Source: Salinispora mooreana (GTDB lineage Bacteria > Actinomycetota > Actinomycetes > Mycobacteriales > Micromonosporaceae). Taken from it: a stretch of 64,000 nucleotides of DNA. A model generated the notes under the pieces. The model had not been told where the DNA came from. It did no database searches and was given only the letters and a program-made list of their open reading frames with translations. The stretch's first letter is position 1; every line of letters begins with the position of its first letter. Positions 31,082 through 39,890 of this stretch are shown here, piece by piece. A program made the translations under genes and the position numbers. Location of the stretch: NCBI RefSeq assembly GCF_000379065.1, contig NZ_KB900614.1, positions 4,000,133 through 4,064,132 on the forward strand. The letters run 5' to 3'.

Positions 31082-32320
31082 CTACGTTGGCTGGGTGCGG
31101 AGGTAGCGGCCGAAGTGGGGCACCGTGAACGCCACTGTGCCGCGTTCGCCGGAGTAGATCAGACCCTTTTTGATCAACGCGTCTCGAGCTGGGGAGAGGC
31201 TGGCGGGCTTGCGCCCCAGCGCGTGGGCGATCTCGGCGGTCGGCACGGCGGCGTCCATGTCGTCCCGGGCCCCGTCGTCGGCAGCGTCAACCAGGGAGAG
31301 GGTCGCCATCGCCCGCATGTATTCGCGCTCGGCCGGAGTGGCTCGTTCGAACCGGGAGCCGAAGAAGCCCACCGCCAGCTCGGCCTCGGCATCCGGCGCC
31401 GCCACCCGGACATCGGCGGCGGTGATCGGGGAGCGGGGGGCGTGGTCCCAGGTCGTCTTCCCGTACGCCTGGACAAAGTAGGGATAGCCGCCGGAATTCT
31501 CGTAGAGCAGGTCGAGCGCCTTCTGCTCGTACTCGATCTCCTCGCGTTCAGCGGGCGCGCAGAGCGCCTGGTCGGCGGCGATCCGGTCGAGTCGATCGAT
31601 GCGCTGGTAGCGAAAGAGCCGTTCGGAGTACGACTTCGCCGCGCTGAGGACGGCCGGAAGGTGTGGCAGGCCGGCACCGACCACGATCAGCGGCGCGCCG
31701 AGTTGGGACAGCTCATGGCAGGCGGCGCAGAGCGCGGAGACCTCCTCCGGGGCGAGATCCTGCATCTCGTCGATGAAGACGGCGATGCCGGTGCCGACAT
31801 CGGCAGCCACCGCGGCGGCGTCGGTCAGCAGCTCCACCAGGTCGATCTCGATGTCGCCGGAGTCGGCCCGCCCACTCGCGGCGGGGACATCGATGCCGGG
31901 TTGCCACCGGTCCCGCAGCCGCGGGGAGGCCCCGCCCCGACCGCTCGGGGTGGACCGTTGCGCGAAGGCCTTCAGGACGCCGAGGAAGGCGTCGATCCGG
32001 TCTGGAGCGCGGTGTCGGGGGGCCAGCTCGCGTACGGCCATGTGGAGGGCGGCCGAGATCGGACGGCGCAGCGACTGGTCCGGCCGGATTTCGATCTTGC
32101 CGCTGCCCCAGAGTCGGTTGATGGCCTGCGACCGTAGCATGTTGAGCAGCACCGTCTTGCCCACTCCACGCAGCCCGGTGAGCATCAGGCTGCGCTCGGG
32201 TCGGCCGCGCGCGATCCGCTCCAGCACGATGTCGAAGACGTCCAGCTCACGCCCCCGCCCGGCCAACTCGGGCGGGCGTTGCCCGGCGCCCGGAGCGTAG
32301 GGATTGCGGATCGGATCCAC
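31082..32320 (-). CDS. AAA ATPase with ORC/Cdc6-like layout
   Basis: 412 residues. Walker A MLTGLRGVGKTVLLNML at about 45-61, Walker B AVFIDEMQDL near 190 and a sensor region PLIVVGAGLPHLP; the start PYAPGAGQRPPELAGRGREL is typical of actinobacterial ATPases annotated only as ATP-binding proteins. The last ~90 residues (PTAEIAHALGRKPASLSPARDALIKKGLIY) form a winged helix that could bind DNA. A TACTCT -10 lies 7 nt before the GTG start, and three inverted repeats lie immediately upstream, so it looks tightly regulated. It converges on the GNAT gene. Role unknown. Confidence 0.83.
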   Translation of the reverse strand: MDPIRNPYAPGAGQRPPELAGRGRELDVFDIVLERIARGRPERSLMLTGLRGVGKTVLLNMLRSQAINRLWGSGKIEIRPDQSLRRPISAALHMAVRELAPRHRAPDRIDAFLGVLKAFAQRSTPSGRGGASPRLRDRWQPGIDVPAASGRADSGDIEIDLVELLTDAAAVAADVGTGIAVFIDEMQDLAPEEVSALCAACHELSQLGAPLIVVGAGLPHLPAVLSAAKSYSERLFRYQRIDRLDRIAADQALCAPAEREEIEYEQKALDLLYENSGGYPYFVQAYGKTTWDHAPRSPITAADVRVAAPDAEAELAVGFFGSRFERATPAEREYMRAMATLSLVDAADDGARDDMDAAVPTAEIAHALGRKPASLSPARDALIKKGLIYSGERGTVAFTVPHFGRYLRTQPT

Positions 32321-32327
32321 GCATCGG

Positions 32328-32333
32328 AGAGTA
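32328..32333 (-). promoter_or_regulatory. -10 element of the AAA ATPase gene
   Basis: TACTCT, 7 nt before the GTG at 32320. The first CTAG inverted repeat starts 8 bp upstream and would cover the -35 region. Confidence 0.62.
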
Positions 32334-32341
32334 TCGGGCTG

Positions 32342-32359
32342 TCTAGCAACAGGGCTAGA
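32342..32359. promoter_or_regulatory. CTAG operator 1
   Basis: TCTAGC-N6-GCTAGA, perfect 6-bp arms, placed over the -35 region of the AAA ATPase promoter. Confidence 0.65.
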
Positions 32360-32362
32360 TCT

Positions 32363-32380
32363 CGGTAGATGGAGCTACCG
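32363..32380. promoter_or_regulatory. operator-like repeat 2
   Basis: CGGTAG-N6-CTACCG, same 6-N6-6 architecture, 3 bp from operator 1. Confidence 0.55.
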
Positions 32381-32420
32381 GCGTGTCGCGCACTCCGACG
32401 TCGAGTCAAATCTAGGGGTA

Positions 32421-32438
32421 TCTAGCTTTCACGCTAGA
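32421..32438. promoter_or_regulatory. CTAG operator 3
   Basis: TCTAGC-N6-GCTAGA, arms identical to operator 1. Extra TCTAGG and CCTAGG words flank it at 32411 and 32443. Confidence 0.65.
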
Positions 32439-32508
32439 CGGTCCTAGGTGTGTAAATCGATGCCTTCGTCCGGTGCCTCGTTGGTTGTCGTCCCCCGGGG
32501 TTCGGTGC

Positions 32509-33060
32509 TCAGCGTTCTTTCAGGCAGAGCACGAAGTCGAGGGTGTCCAGGTCACTGTCGAAGAAGAACCAGTTGGTGTAGCCGCCGACGGAGGCGCACT
32601 TCGTCGCGGCGTCCTCCTCACCGGTCGTCGGGCCGTCAACGCGGAGCAGCACCTCGTACGTCTGCGGCCCGCACTCGGTGATCAGCAGCTCTGGTGTGCC
32701 GCCGGCCGGTCCGTCGTTGCGGACGCACTGGCCGACCTCGACGAAGCGGGGGTTGGTGGAAGAAACTGGGGCCGCGACGCTGGGTGTTGGGCTCGCCGAC
32801 GTAGCTGGCTCGGCCGAGGGGACCGAGGCTGCGACGGTGGGGGTGGGGCCGGGCCCGGACGTCGCCGGCGCCTCGTCGTCCCCGGCGCGGAACCAGAGGA
32901 CACCCGCCCCGCCCTCGAGGGCCCCGCCCCCGAGGGCCACGACTGCGACGCTGCCGAGGGCCACGACTGCGACGATGCCGAGTATCGCGACCAGCGGTCC
33001 GCGACGCCGAGCGGGGGACGGCACGTCGCCGTGGCCGGCCGGCGGTTCGTAGTCCGGCAT
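32509..33060 (-). CDS. membrane-anchored LppU-like protein
   Basis: 183 residues. A basic N-terminus (PSPARRRGP) and one transmembrane helix (about 22-43, LVAILGIVAVVALGSVAVVAL) are followed by a Ser/Thr/Pro/Ala-rich linker and a C-terminal domain with four cysteines: VGQCVRNDG, LLITECGPQTYEVLL, ATKCASVGG and DFVLCLKER. This resembles actinobacterial LppU/SCO3897-type envelope proteins. AGGAGG 6 nt before the ATG at 33060 sets the start. Function unknown. Confidence 0.78.
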   Translation of the reverse strand: MPDYEPPAGHGDVPSPARRRGPLVAILGIVAVVALGSVAVVALGGGALEGGAGVLWFRAGDDEAPATSGPGPTPTVAASVPSAEPATSASPTPSVAAPVSSTNPRFVEVGQCVRNDGPAGGTPELLITECGPQTYEVLLRVDGPTTGEEDAATKCASVGGYTNWFFFDSDLDTLDFVLCLKER

Positions 33061-33141
33061 GCGCATCCTCCTGCGGGAGTGTGAGCGGCCGGACACTCGG
33101 GATCCCGCCGCCGTTGCCACGGTGGTGTGGGGGGTGCGATC

Positions 33142-36100
33142 TCAGATCAGGCGGAGCTGGCGGTCCTTGGGACGGCGGGACTCCGGTTCCCCGAGGCGTT
33201 CGAAGAGGCCGGGATCTATCGTGGACAAGAATGGGGAGGGTCGACAATCGTACTCGGTGCCGTGCCGGAATCGCCGGGCGGCGTGGCTGAGGTAGAGCCG
33301 ATCCTGCGCACGGGTCACCCCCACGAAGAAGAGCCGTCGCTCCTCGGCGACCGCGTCCTCGTCCGGCTCGCTACCGGGCCAGCGCAGTGGCAACAGCCCG
33401 TCCTCGGCACCGACCAGGAAAACCACCGGGAACTCCAGCCCCTTGGCCGCGTGCAGAGTGAGCAGGGTGACCGCCTGCGCGCGTGGGTCGAGCGCGTCCA
33501 CCTCCGCCCCCGTCGCCAGCTGGGACAGGAACAGCTCCAGGTCGTCACCGCAGCGCCGGGCCAGTGGGGTGAGCAGATCGACCGCCACCCGGACGTCGGT
33601 CGGGCCGGCGGTGCCCGAGCCGTCGAGGGTGGGGGTGGCGAACCGTTGCGCGACCACCTGCCCGGCGCGCCGAACCCGGGCCGGCAGACCGCCGTCGACG
33701 CCGTCGGTGTGCCGGAGCTCTCGGGCGATCTCGGCGACGCCGGGGCGGTCGCGGAGCCGGTCATGAGAGCGCTTCTGCACCGGGATGTTCGCCCGGGACA
33801 GCGCGTCAACGATCGGGGCGGCCTGCGCATCGGTGCGGTAGAGCACCGCGATGTCGGCGAACGAGAGCGTTGTCGCGGCACCGTCGATCCGCCCCGAGTC
33901 CAGCGAGCGGTGCGACAGCCCGCCGACCAACTCGTCCACCGTACGGGCGACGAAGGTGGCCTCGTCGGCGACGGAGGCGGCGGCGTACCGGCCGAGCAGT
34001 GGGGCCTCCGGGTCGAGTCGGGCCGGGTCCAGCCGGCGGCCCCGGACCAGCGACGAGGGGGCGATCGCCTGGACCGCGGCGGCCAGGATCGGTGCCGACG
34101 AACGGTAGTTGCGGTTCAGCCGGACCAGCCGGGCATCGGTGAAGTCCTGCGAGAAGCGCAGGAAGTAGCGGACATCGGCCCCCCGGAAGGAGTAGATCGC
34201 CTGGTCCGGGTCACCGATCGCGCAGAGGTTCCCGTCGGCGGGGCTGAGTAACCGGAGTAGCTCGTACTGCACCTCATCAACGTCCTGGTACTCGTCAACG
34301 AAGATCCACTGCCACCGCTCGCGATAGGAGTCGGCCAGCCGTCGATCGGCTCGCAGCAGGGTCAGCGGCAGGGTGAGCAACTCGTCGAGGTCGATCAGGT
34401 TCTGCTTGCGCAGGAGCGCCAGGTAGGTGTCGTGGTCGTCGCCGGCTTCGTCCCGGGCGGTGGCGCGGTCCGCGTCGTCGGCGATCCGGAAGTCCGCCGG
34501 CAGACCGGCGACCGCATGGTTCTCCCGCAGGATCTGTAGGCCGACGGAGTGGAACGTGCCGACGGTGACGTCCTCGGCGACCGGCCCGAGTAGCCCGTCG
34601 AGTCGGTGCCGCAGCTCCTCGGCGGCGCGCCGGGTGAAGGTGATCGCCAGGCAGCGCTCCGGGAAGACGTTCAGCTCCGCGCAGAGGTACGCGATCCGAT
34701 GCGTCAGCGTACGGGTCTTGCCGGTGCCCGGACCGGCCACGATCAGCAGCGGTCCGCCGGGCGCGGACGCGGCCACTCGCTGCATCGCGTCCAGCCGGTC
34801 GAGCAGGCCGGTGCCGACCTCCTCCATCCCGGAGAGCATCGGCTCGAAGGGCTCGTGCGGCGAGGGGGGTGGCGCGATCGGCGGCGAGGGTGGGCTGACC
34901 CGCCTCGGCTCCGGCTTCGTCGCCGGGCGACGAGCCTTCGACTTCGGGGTCGGCTCCGCGGGTCGGCGCGGCGCCGGCACGGCGGGTACGTCGAAGAGCG
35001 TCTCCTGCGCCGCCACGCCCCCGCCGGAACGGAGTTCGGTCGGGTCGAAGAGGGTGATCACGCCGTACTCGCCGTCGAAGCCCGGCACCCGGCGGACCTC
35101 ACCCCGGCGAAGCCGGCGGATGCCTTCGGCGAGGAGTTCGCCGCCGACCCGGTCGATCTCCGGGAGCGGCGTCCGGGTGAGGATCTCCAGCTCCGGACCG
35201 AGCGCGGCAACCAGGTCGTTGAGTTTGCCCGCGACCTTCTTGGATCGCGGCCCCACCGTGTTGATCTCACCGAGGAGCTCGGCCAGCGGCACCAGGTGGG
35301 TGACGTCCCGGGCGTGCGCCGGCCGGTGCCCCGCGGGTCGGTCGGCCAACTCCTCCACCCGGTTGAGGACCCCGACGGTGAGCGGCTTGCCGCACTCCGG
35401 GCAGCGGCCGCCGGCCGCCCGGGTCTGCTCCGGTGCCCAGTTGACGCCGCAGAGTCGGTGGCCGTCCGCGTGGTATTTCCCCTCTTCCGGGAAGAACTCG
35501 ATCGTCCCGGCCAGCCCGTCGCCGGTCCGCAGCGCCTCCCGGATGGCGAAGTAGTTGCGGGCGGAGCCGAAGACCGTCGCCTCTCGGGCCAGCGCCGGCG
35601 GGGAGTGGGCGTCGGAGTTCGACACCAGCCGATAGCGGTCGAGGCTGCCGACCCGCCAGTTCATCTCCGGGTCGGAGGAGAGGCCGGTCTCCACCGCGAA
35701 GATGTGTTCGGCCAGGTCGGCGTAGCAGTCGGCGATCGCGTCGAAGCCAGACTTGGAGCCGAGGGCGGAGAACCACGGCGTCCAGATGTGCGCCGGTACG
35801 AGGTAGCCGTCCGGGCTCGCCGTAAGGGTGATCTCCAGCAGGTCGCGGGAGTCCAGACCGAGGATCGGCCGGCCGTCCGAGCCGAGGTTGCCGATCCGCC
35901 CGAGCGCCGTGTTGAACCGGGCCACCGCCGCCAGGTCCGGTAGGTAGACCAGGTGGTGCACCTTACGCGTCCGATCGCCGCGTTTGTAGATCGTGGAGAT
36001 CTCGACGCTGAGCATGAACCGTACCGGGGTGTGCTCCGCCTCGTCAGCGAGTCGCGGCGGTAGCTGGCGCGCGATCTCCCGCTCGGCCTCCGGAGCGAGC

Positions 36101-36345
36101 CGGTACAGGCCCGGCTCCGCCGGGTGCAGGGTCTCCCGGAGGTGGTCATACCAGGCAGGGTGGGTGAAATCGCCGGTGCCGAGGACGGCGACGCCCTTAC
36201 GCCGAGCCCACCAGGCGAGGTTCGGCAGGGTGAGATCACGGCTGCACGCCCGTGAGTACTTCGAGTGGATGTGCAGGTCCGCGACGAAGGACGGGAGGCC
36301 ACCGGGGGGTGCGGCGTTGATCGGAGGCACGACGCATCTTGCCAT
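33142..36345 (-). CDS. endonuclease Q-like PHP nuclease fused to UvrD-type helicase
   Basis: 1067 residues. N-terminal half: a PHP phosphoesterase resembling endonuclease Q (ADLHIHSKYSRACSRDLTL, VLGTGDFTHPAWYDHL, SNSDAHSPPAL) followed by a cysteine group (HRLCGVNW, RCPECGKP) likely to bind zinc. EndoQ cuts 5' to deaminated bases. A Pro-rich linker (about 465-510) leads to an SF1 helicase with Walker A GPGTGKTRTLTHRI, FVDEYQDVDEVQYELL, GDPDQAIYSFRGADVRYF, RLNRNYRSS, TLLTLHAAKGLEFPVVF and VGVTRAQDRLYLSHA, so all main motifs are present. It probably nicks damaged DNA and unwinds from the nick. Transcribed alone; the start ATG has no clear ribosome binding site. Confidence 0.88.
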   Translation of the reverse strand: MARCVVPPINAAPPGGLPSFVADLHIHSKYSRACSRDLTLPNLAWWARRKGVAVLGTGDFTHPAWYDHLRETLHPAEPGLYRLAPEAEREIARQLPPRLADEAEHTPVRFMLSVEISTIYKRGDRTRKVHHLVYLPDLAAVARFNTALGRIGNLGSDGRPILGLDSRDLLEITLTASPDGYLVPAHIWTPWFSALGSKSGFDAIADCYADLAEHIFAVETGLSSDPEMNWRVGSLDRYRLVSNSDAHSPPALAREATVFGSARNYFAIREALRTGDGLAGTIEFFPEEGKYHADGHRLCGVNWAPEQTRAAGGRCPECGKPLTVGVLNRVEELADRPAGHRPAHARDVTHLVPLAELLGEINTVGPRSKKVAGKLNDLVAALGPELEILTRTPLPEIDRVGGELLAEGIRRLRRGEVRRVPGFDGEYGVITLFDPTELRSGGGVAAQETLFDVPAVPAPRRPAEPTPKSKARRPATKPEPRRVSPPSPPIAPPPSPHEPFEPMLSGMEEVGTGLLDRLDAMQRVAASAPGGPLLIVAGPGTGKTRTLTHRIAYLCAELNVFPERCLAITFTRRAAEELRHRLDGLLGPVAEDVTVGTFHSVGLQILRENHAVAGLPADFRIADDADRATARDEAGDDHDTYLALLRKQNLIDLDELLTLPLTLLRADRRLADSYRERWQWIFVDEYQDVDEVQYELLRLLSPADGNLCAIGDPDQAIYSFRGADVRYFLRFSQDFTDARLVRLNRNYRSSAPILAAAVQAIAPSSLVRGRRLDPARLDPEAPLLGRYAAASVADEATFVARTVDELVGGLSHRSLDSGRIDGAATTLSFADIAVLYRTDAQAAPIVDALSRANIPVQKRSHDRLRDRPGVAEIARELRHTDGVDGGLPARVRRAGQVVAQRFATPTLDGSGTAGPTDVRVAVDLLTPLARRCGDDLELFLSQLATGAEVDALDPRAQAVTLLTLHAAKGLEFPVVFLVGAEDGLLPLRWPGSEPDEDAVAEERRLFFVGVTRAQDRLYLSHAARRFRHGTEYDCRPSPFLSTIDPGLFERLGEPESRRPKDRQLRLI

Positions 36346-36391
36346 GAAGCCCGCGCCCTACGCTCGCCGCCACGCGCTCACGTGAGCTGCA

Positions 36392-37663
36392 CTATGCCGA
36401 ACGCAGCTCGACGAGGGTGATCTGCGGCTCGGCGCCCACCCGGACCGGGGGGCCCCAGAAGCCGGCACCGTTGGTCACGTACACCTTGGTGCCGTTGATC
36501 TCGCCGAGGCCGGAGACCACCGGCTGCTCGAGCCCGACCAGGTAGTTGAAGGGTACGAGCTGCCCACCGTGGGTGTGCCCGGAGAGCTGCAGGTCAACAC
36601 CGTGGGTGGCGGCCTCGAACGCCGCGTACGGCTGGTGGGCGAGGAGTACCACTGGTCGGTTCGGGTCCCGGTCGCCGAGGGCGGCGGCGTAGTCCGGCGG
36701 GCCCGCCACCCCGGTGCCGGCTGCCTCGACGTCGTTGACCCCGGCCAGGTCGAGTACCCCACCCCGGGCCTTGATCTCCACCCGGTGGTTCTGGAGGACC
36801 CGCAGGCCGAGGCGGTCCAGCTCCTGCACCCACTCCTCCACACCGGAGTAGTACTCGTGGTTGCCGGTGACGAAGTAGCTGCCGTGTCGGGACTGCAGGT
36901 CGCGCAGCGGTGCTGCCGCCTCGCCCAGCTCGGCGACGGAGCCGTCCACCAGGTCGCCGACGACCGCGACGAGGTCGGCGTCCATCCGGTTGATGGCGGC
37001 CACGATCCGCTCGGTGTGCGCGCGCCCGAGCAGCGGGCCGAGGTGGATGTCGGAGACGGTGGCGATGCGCAGACCGTCCATGCTCCGGGGTAGCCGGGCC
37101 AGGGGGATCTGCACCCGGTCCAGCCGGGGTGGGCCGAGGGCGGTGCGTACGCCGTAGCCGGTCAGACCGGTAGCCGTGAGCCCGGCGAAGATCGCCGCCC
37201 CGCGCGCGAGGAGTAGCCGGCGGGACGGATCGTGGTCCGGCTGCCCGCCGACGGGCGGGGCGGTGGCCGGCGGTTCGACCGACCCGCCGGCCGTCACCAG
37301 GGCCGGTTCTGGTGCCGGGGCGGTCGGCGCGGCGGCGGCTACCCGGCGACGCAGCACCAGCCGGGCGACCAGCATCGGCAGTTCCAGGGCCGCCAGCAGG
37401 AGCAGCAGGTAGAACATGACCGCGACCCAGAGATAGCCCGGCCAGGCGAGCCAGTACGCCCCGGCTTGGGTGGTGATCAGCGTGGCCGGGACGAGCACCG
37501 CGAGGACCAGCATGGTGACGCCACCGATGCGTCGCGGGAGCCCCGGTCGAGTGGTGTCGCGTACCAACCGCTTCCACAGGTAGAGGTGGACCAGGCCGGT
37601 GAGGAGGGCCAGAGCGGCGACGAACCCCAGTACGGCTAACAAGGCTGTGCCTCCCTCAGCCAC
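36392..37663 (-). CDS. membrane metallophosphoesterase
   Basis: 423 residues. Three hydrophobic segments in the first 105 residues, a Pro/Ala linker, a fourth segment near 160, then a calcineurin-like phosphoesterase with all metal motifs: VSDIHLGPLLG, GDLVDG, VTGNHEYYSG, LLAHQP and LSGHTHGGQLVPF. This is the YkuE-like layout; such enzymes act on phosphoesters near the membrane, possibly lipid or UDP-sugar substrates. It overlaps the end of moaD by 8 nt and so ends a moaA-moaD operon, although no Moco role is known. Confidence 0.88.
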   Translation of the reverse strand: MAEGGTALLAVLGFVAALALLTGLVHLYLWKRLVRDTTRPGLPRRIGGVTMLVLAVLVPATLITTQAGAYWLAWPGYLWVAVMFYLLLLLAALELPMLVARLVLRRRVAAAAPTAPAPEPALVTAGGSVEPPATAPPVGGQPDHDPSRRLLLARGAAIFAGLTATGLTGYGVRTALGPPRLDRVQIPLARLPRSMDGLRIATVSDIHLGPLLGRAHTERIVAAINRMDADLVAVVGDLVDGSVAELGEAAAPLRDLQSRHGSYFVTGNHEYYSGVEEWVQELDRLGLRVLQNHRVEIKARGGVLDLAGVNDVEAAGTGVAGPPDYAAALGDRDPNRPVVLLAHQPYAAFEAATHGVDLQLSGHTHGGQLVPFNYLVGLEQPVVSGLGEINGTKVYVTNGAGFWGPPVRVGAEPQITLVELRSA

Positions 37664-37952
37664 CCGCGAAGGGGGGCAGAACGTCGATCGTGGCGCCCGC
37701 GGGCAGCGGTGCCCGTCGATCGTGCCAGTTCACTCCGTCAACCAGGAAACTGGCAACGCCCAGTACCGCGCCGAGCCGCTCGCCGTGCCGGTCGGCGATG
37801 TCGGTCAGGACCGCGTCCAGCGACCGGCCGGCGGGCAGGTGCTCCTCGGCGCATCCGGCCGCTGCCCGGGCCCCGGCGAAGTAGCGGATCGTGATGGTCT
37901 TGGTCATCCGGTCGGGCCGGGCGTCGGTCGTTGTCCTCCGCCGGTCGGACAT
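37656..37952 (-). CDS. moaD: MoaD/ThiS family sulfur carrier protein
   Basis: 98 residues with a ubiquitin-like fold (ITIRYFAGARAAAGCAEEHL, GVASFLVDGVNW, ATIDVLPPFAGG). The C-terminal GG is the site that MoeB-type enzymes activate and thiolate. AGGAGG 5 nt before the ATG at 37952 supports this start, giving a 15-residue basic extension before the fold; an internal ATG at 37907 lacks a site. The AGGAGG overlaps the end of moaA, so the two genes are coupled. Small subunit of molybdopterin synthase with MoaE. Confidence 0.88.
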   Translation of the reverse strand: MSDRRRTTTDARPDRMTKTITIRYFAGARAAAGCAEEHLPAGRSLDAVLTDIADRHGERLGAVLGVASFLVDGVNWHDRRAPLPAGATIDVLPPFAGG

Positions 37953-37953
37953 G

Positions 37954-38967
37954 TCAGCCTCCTATCGCGGACATCGAGCGGTCGGGCTGCAGGAACCCCG
38001 GGTCGTCGATGCCGTGGCCCGCCCGTTTACCCCACATCGCGGCCTGCCAGCGGCGGGCGATCTCGTCGTCGTCGGCCCCGGCGCGGAGCGCTCCGCGCAG
38101 GTCGGACTCGGTGGTGGCAAAGAGGCAGTCGCGGACCTGGCCGTCGGTGGTGAGCCGGGTGCGGTCGCAGTCTCCGCAGAAGGGGCGGGTGACGCTGGCG
38201 ATCACGCCGACCCGGGCCGGGCCGCCGTCAACCAGCCAGGTCTCGGCCGGCGCCGCGCCCCGGTGGGCTGGGTCCGGGACCAGGGTGTGTTCGGCCCGCA
38301 GCAGGGTGAGGATCTCGTCGGCGGTGACCATGGTCGACCGGTCCCAGCCGTGCTGGGCATCCAGCGGCATCTGTTCGATGAAGCGCAGCTCGTAGTGGTT
38401 GTCGAGGGCGAAGCGCAGCAGTGCGGGCGCCTCGTCCTCGTTGATGCCGCGGATCAGGATGGTGTTGATCTTCACGGGGGTCAGCCCGGCCTTGGCGGCG
38501 CCGGTCAACCCAGCGAACACGGCATCCAGTCGGTCCCGTCGGGTCAGCCGGACAAACCGCTCCCGGTCGAGGGTGTCCAGCGAGACGTTCACCCGGTCCA
38601 GGCCGGCGGTGCGCAGGGCCGGCGCCAGCCGGTCCAGACCGATGCCGTTGGTGGTCAGCGAGATGCGCGGCCGGGGGGCCAGCGCCGCGACCGCCGCGAC
38701 GATGCCGACCAGGCCGGGCCGGATCAGCGGCTCACCACCGGTGAACCGCACCTCGGTCACACCGAGGCGCCGCACCGCGATCCCGATCAGCCGGACCACC
38801 TCGTCGTCGTCGAGGAGCTGCGGCCCGGCGAGCCAGGGCAGCCCCTCGGCCGGCATGCAGTAGGTGCAGCGCAGGTTGCACTTGTCGGTCAGGGAGACGC
38901 GCAGGCTTCGGGCGACGCGGCCGTGCCGGTCAACGAGGACGCCAGCGGTCGGTCGGGCGGCGTTCAC
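37954..38967 (-). CDS. moaA: GTP 3',8-cyclase
   Basis: 337 residues. The radical-SAM motif CNLRCTYCMPAEGL is near residue 29, EVRFTGGEPLIRPGL follows, and the C-terminal second cluster is FCGDCDRTRLTTDGQVRDCLF. It ends IDDPGFLQPDRSMSAIGG, with the conserved GG required for activity. First step of molybdenum cofactor synthesis, with MoaC. The TACCGT hexamer 6 nt upstream of the GTG at 38967 sets the start; the open frame beyond is antisense-like and overlaps the next gene's end by 38 nt. Confidence 0.94.
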   Translation of the reverse strand: MNAARPTAGVLVDRHGRVARSLRVSLTDKCNLRCTYCMPAEGLPWLAGPQLLDDDEVVRLIGIAVRRLGVTEVRFTGGEPLIRPGLVGIVAAVAALAPRPRISLTTNGIGLDRLAPALRTAGLDRVNVSLDTLDRERFVRLTRRDRLDAVFAGLTGAAKAGLTPVKINTILIRGINEDEAPALLRFALDNHYELRFIEQMPLDAQHGWDRSTMVTADEILTLLRAEHTLVPDPAHRGAAPAETWLVDGGPARVGVIASVTRPFCGDCDRTRLTTDGQVRDCLFATTESDLRGALRAGADDDEIARRWQAAMWGKRAGHGIDDPGFLQPDRSMSAIGG

Positions 38968-39877
38968 CTGTTGACGGTAGCGCGCCCGAGGCGAGCAGGG
39001 CGCTTCGGGCGGTGTGGGCAACCGCTTCGCGGTAGGTCGCACCGAAGAGTGCGGTGTGCACCAGCAGCAGGTGGAGTTGGTGCAGTGGGATCCGCTCCGG
39101 CCAGCCGTCGGCCAGTGGCCACGCCTCGTCGTAGGCGGCGCGGATCCGGTCCAGGTGCGGTGCGCCACCAAAGAGCGCGAGCTGCGCGAGGTCGGTCTCC
39201 CGGTGGCCGCCGTGTGCTGCCGGATCGACCAGCCAGGCCCGGTCGTCGCGGCCCCAGAGCAGGTTGCCCGGCCAGAGATCACCGTGCAGCCGGGCCGGCG
39301 GTTCGTCGCCGCCGAGGGCGGCGGCCCGGTCGGTGACCTGCTCGACCAGCTTCCGCTCCGCCGGGCCGAGCGCGCCGTTGTCGACCGACATCCGCAGGTA
39401 CGGCAGGAGCCGGCGCTCGACGAACCACCGCGACCACGGGCCCTCGTCCCGGGTGTTGTCCGCCGGCAGCGTGCCGATGAAGCCCGGCCAGTCGGCGCCG
39501 AAGGCCGGGGCGCCGGCCCGGTGCAGGGTCGCCAGGTCCCGGCCGAACCGCTCGGCGGCCCCCGGGTCGGGCTCGCCGGGCTCGACCCACTCCAGCGCCA
39601 GCAGGTTGGGCAGTGCCACGATCACCTCCGGTACGGCGACCGCGTCCGCCTCCTGTAGCCAGCGCAGCCCGGCCGCCTCGCTGGCGAAGAAGTGCCCCGG
39701 CTGGTCTCCGGTGGCCGACTCGGCCCAGGTCTTCGCGAAGATCGAATGCCCGTCGTCAAGGGTGAGCCGGGCGGCGGTGCAGCTACTGCCGCCGGCGACC
39801 GGCGTCTCCCGGATCCGTTGGTGGGTCCGGAAGGTCGGCAGGTGCTCCGGGTGGGCCCGCAGATACGCCAGATCCAT
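38930..39877 (-). CDS. fructosamine kinase family protein
   Basis: 315 residues. Starts MDLAYLRAHPEHLP; contains the APH-like kinase motifs LHGDLWPGNLLWGRDDRAWLVDPAAHGGHRETDLAQL (split here by my reading into HGDLWPGN, DPAAHGGHRE and ETDLAQL). The family phosphorylates protein-bound or free ketosamines, a deglycation step. A TACCGT hexamer 7 nt before the ATG at 39877 supports this start rather than the longer frame to 39955. Its 3' end overlaps the moaA start. Confidence 0.87.
   Translation of the reverse strand: MDLAYLRAHPEHLPTFRTHQRIRETPVAGGSSCTAARLTLDDGHSIFAKTWAESATGDQPGHFFASEAAGLRWLQEADAVAVPEVIVALPNLLALEWVEPGEPDPGAAERFGRDLATLHRAGAPAFGADWPGFIGTLPADNTRDEGPWSRWFVERRLLPYLRMSVDNGALGPAERKLVEQVTDRAAALGGDEPPARLHGDLWPGNLLWGRDDRAWLVDPAAHGGHRETDLAQLALFGGAPHLDRIRAAYDEAWPLADGWPERIPLHQLHLLLVHTALFGATYREAVAHTARSALLASGALPSTGERRPTDRWRPR
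38974..38979 (-). promoter_or_regulatory. -10 element of moaA
   Basis: TACCGT, 6 nt before the GTG at 38967, inside the 3' end of the upstream kinase gene. Confidence 0.6.
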
Positions 39878-39884
39878 GGGTCGG

Positions 39885-39890
39885 ACGGTA
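39885..39890 (-). promoter_or_regulatory. -10 element of the fructosamine kinase gene
   Basis: TACCGT, 7 nt before the ATG at 39877. Confidence 0.6.

Noticed and set aside
34606..35943. 445-codon plus-strand frame inside the EndoQ-UvrD gene
   Set aside because: Antisense to strongly conserved nuclease and helicase motifs; no domain of its own.
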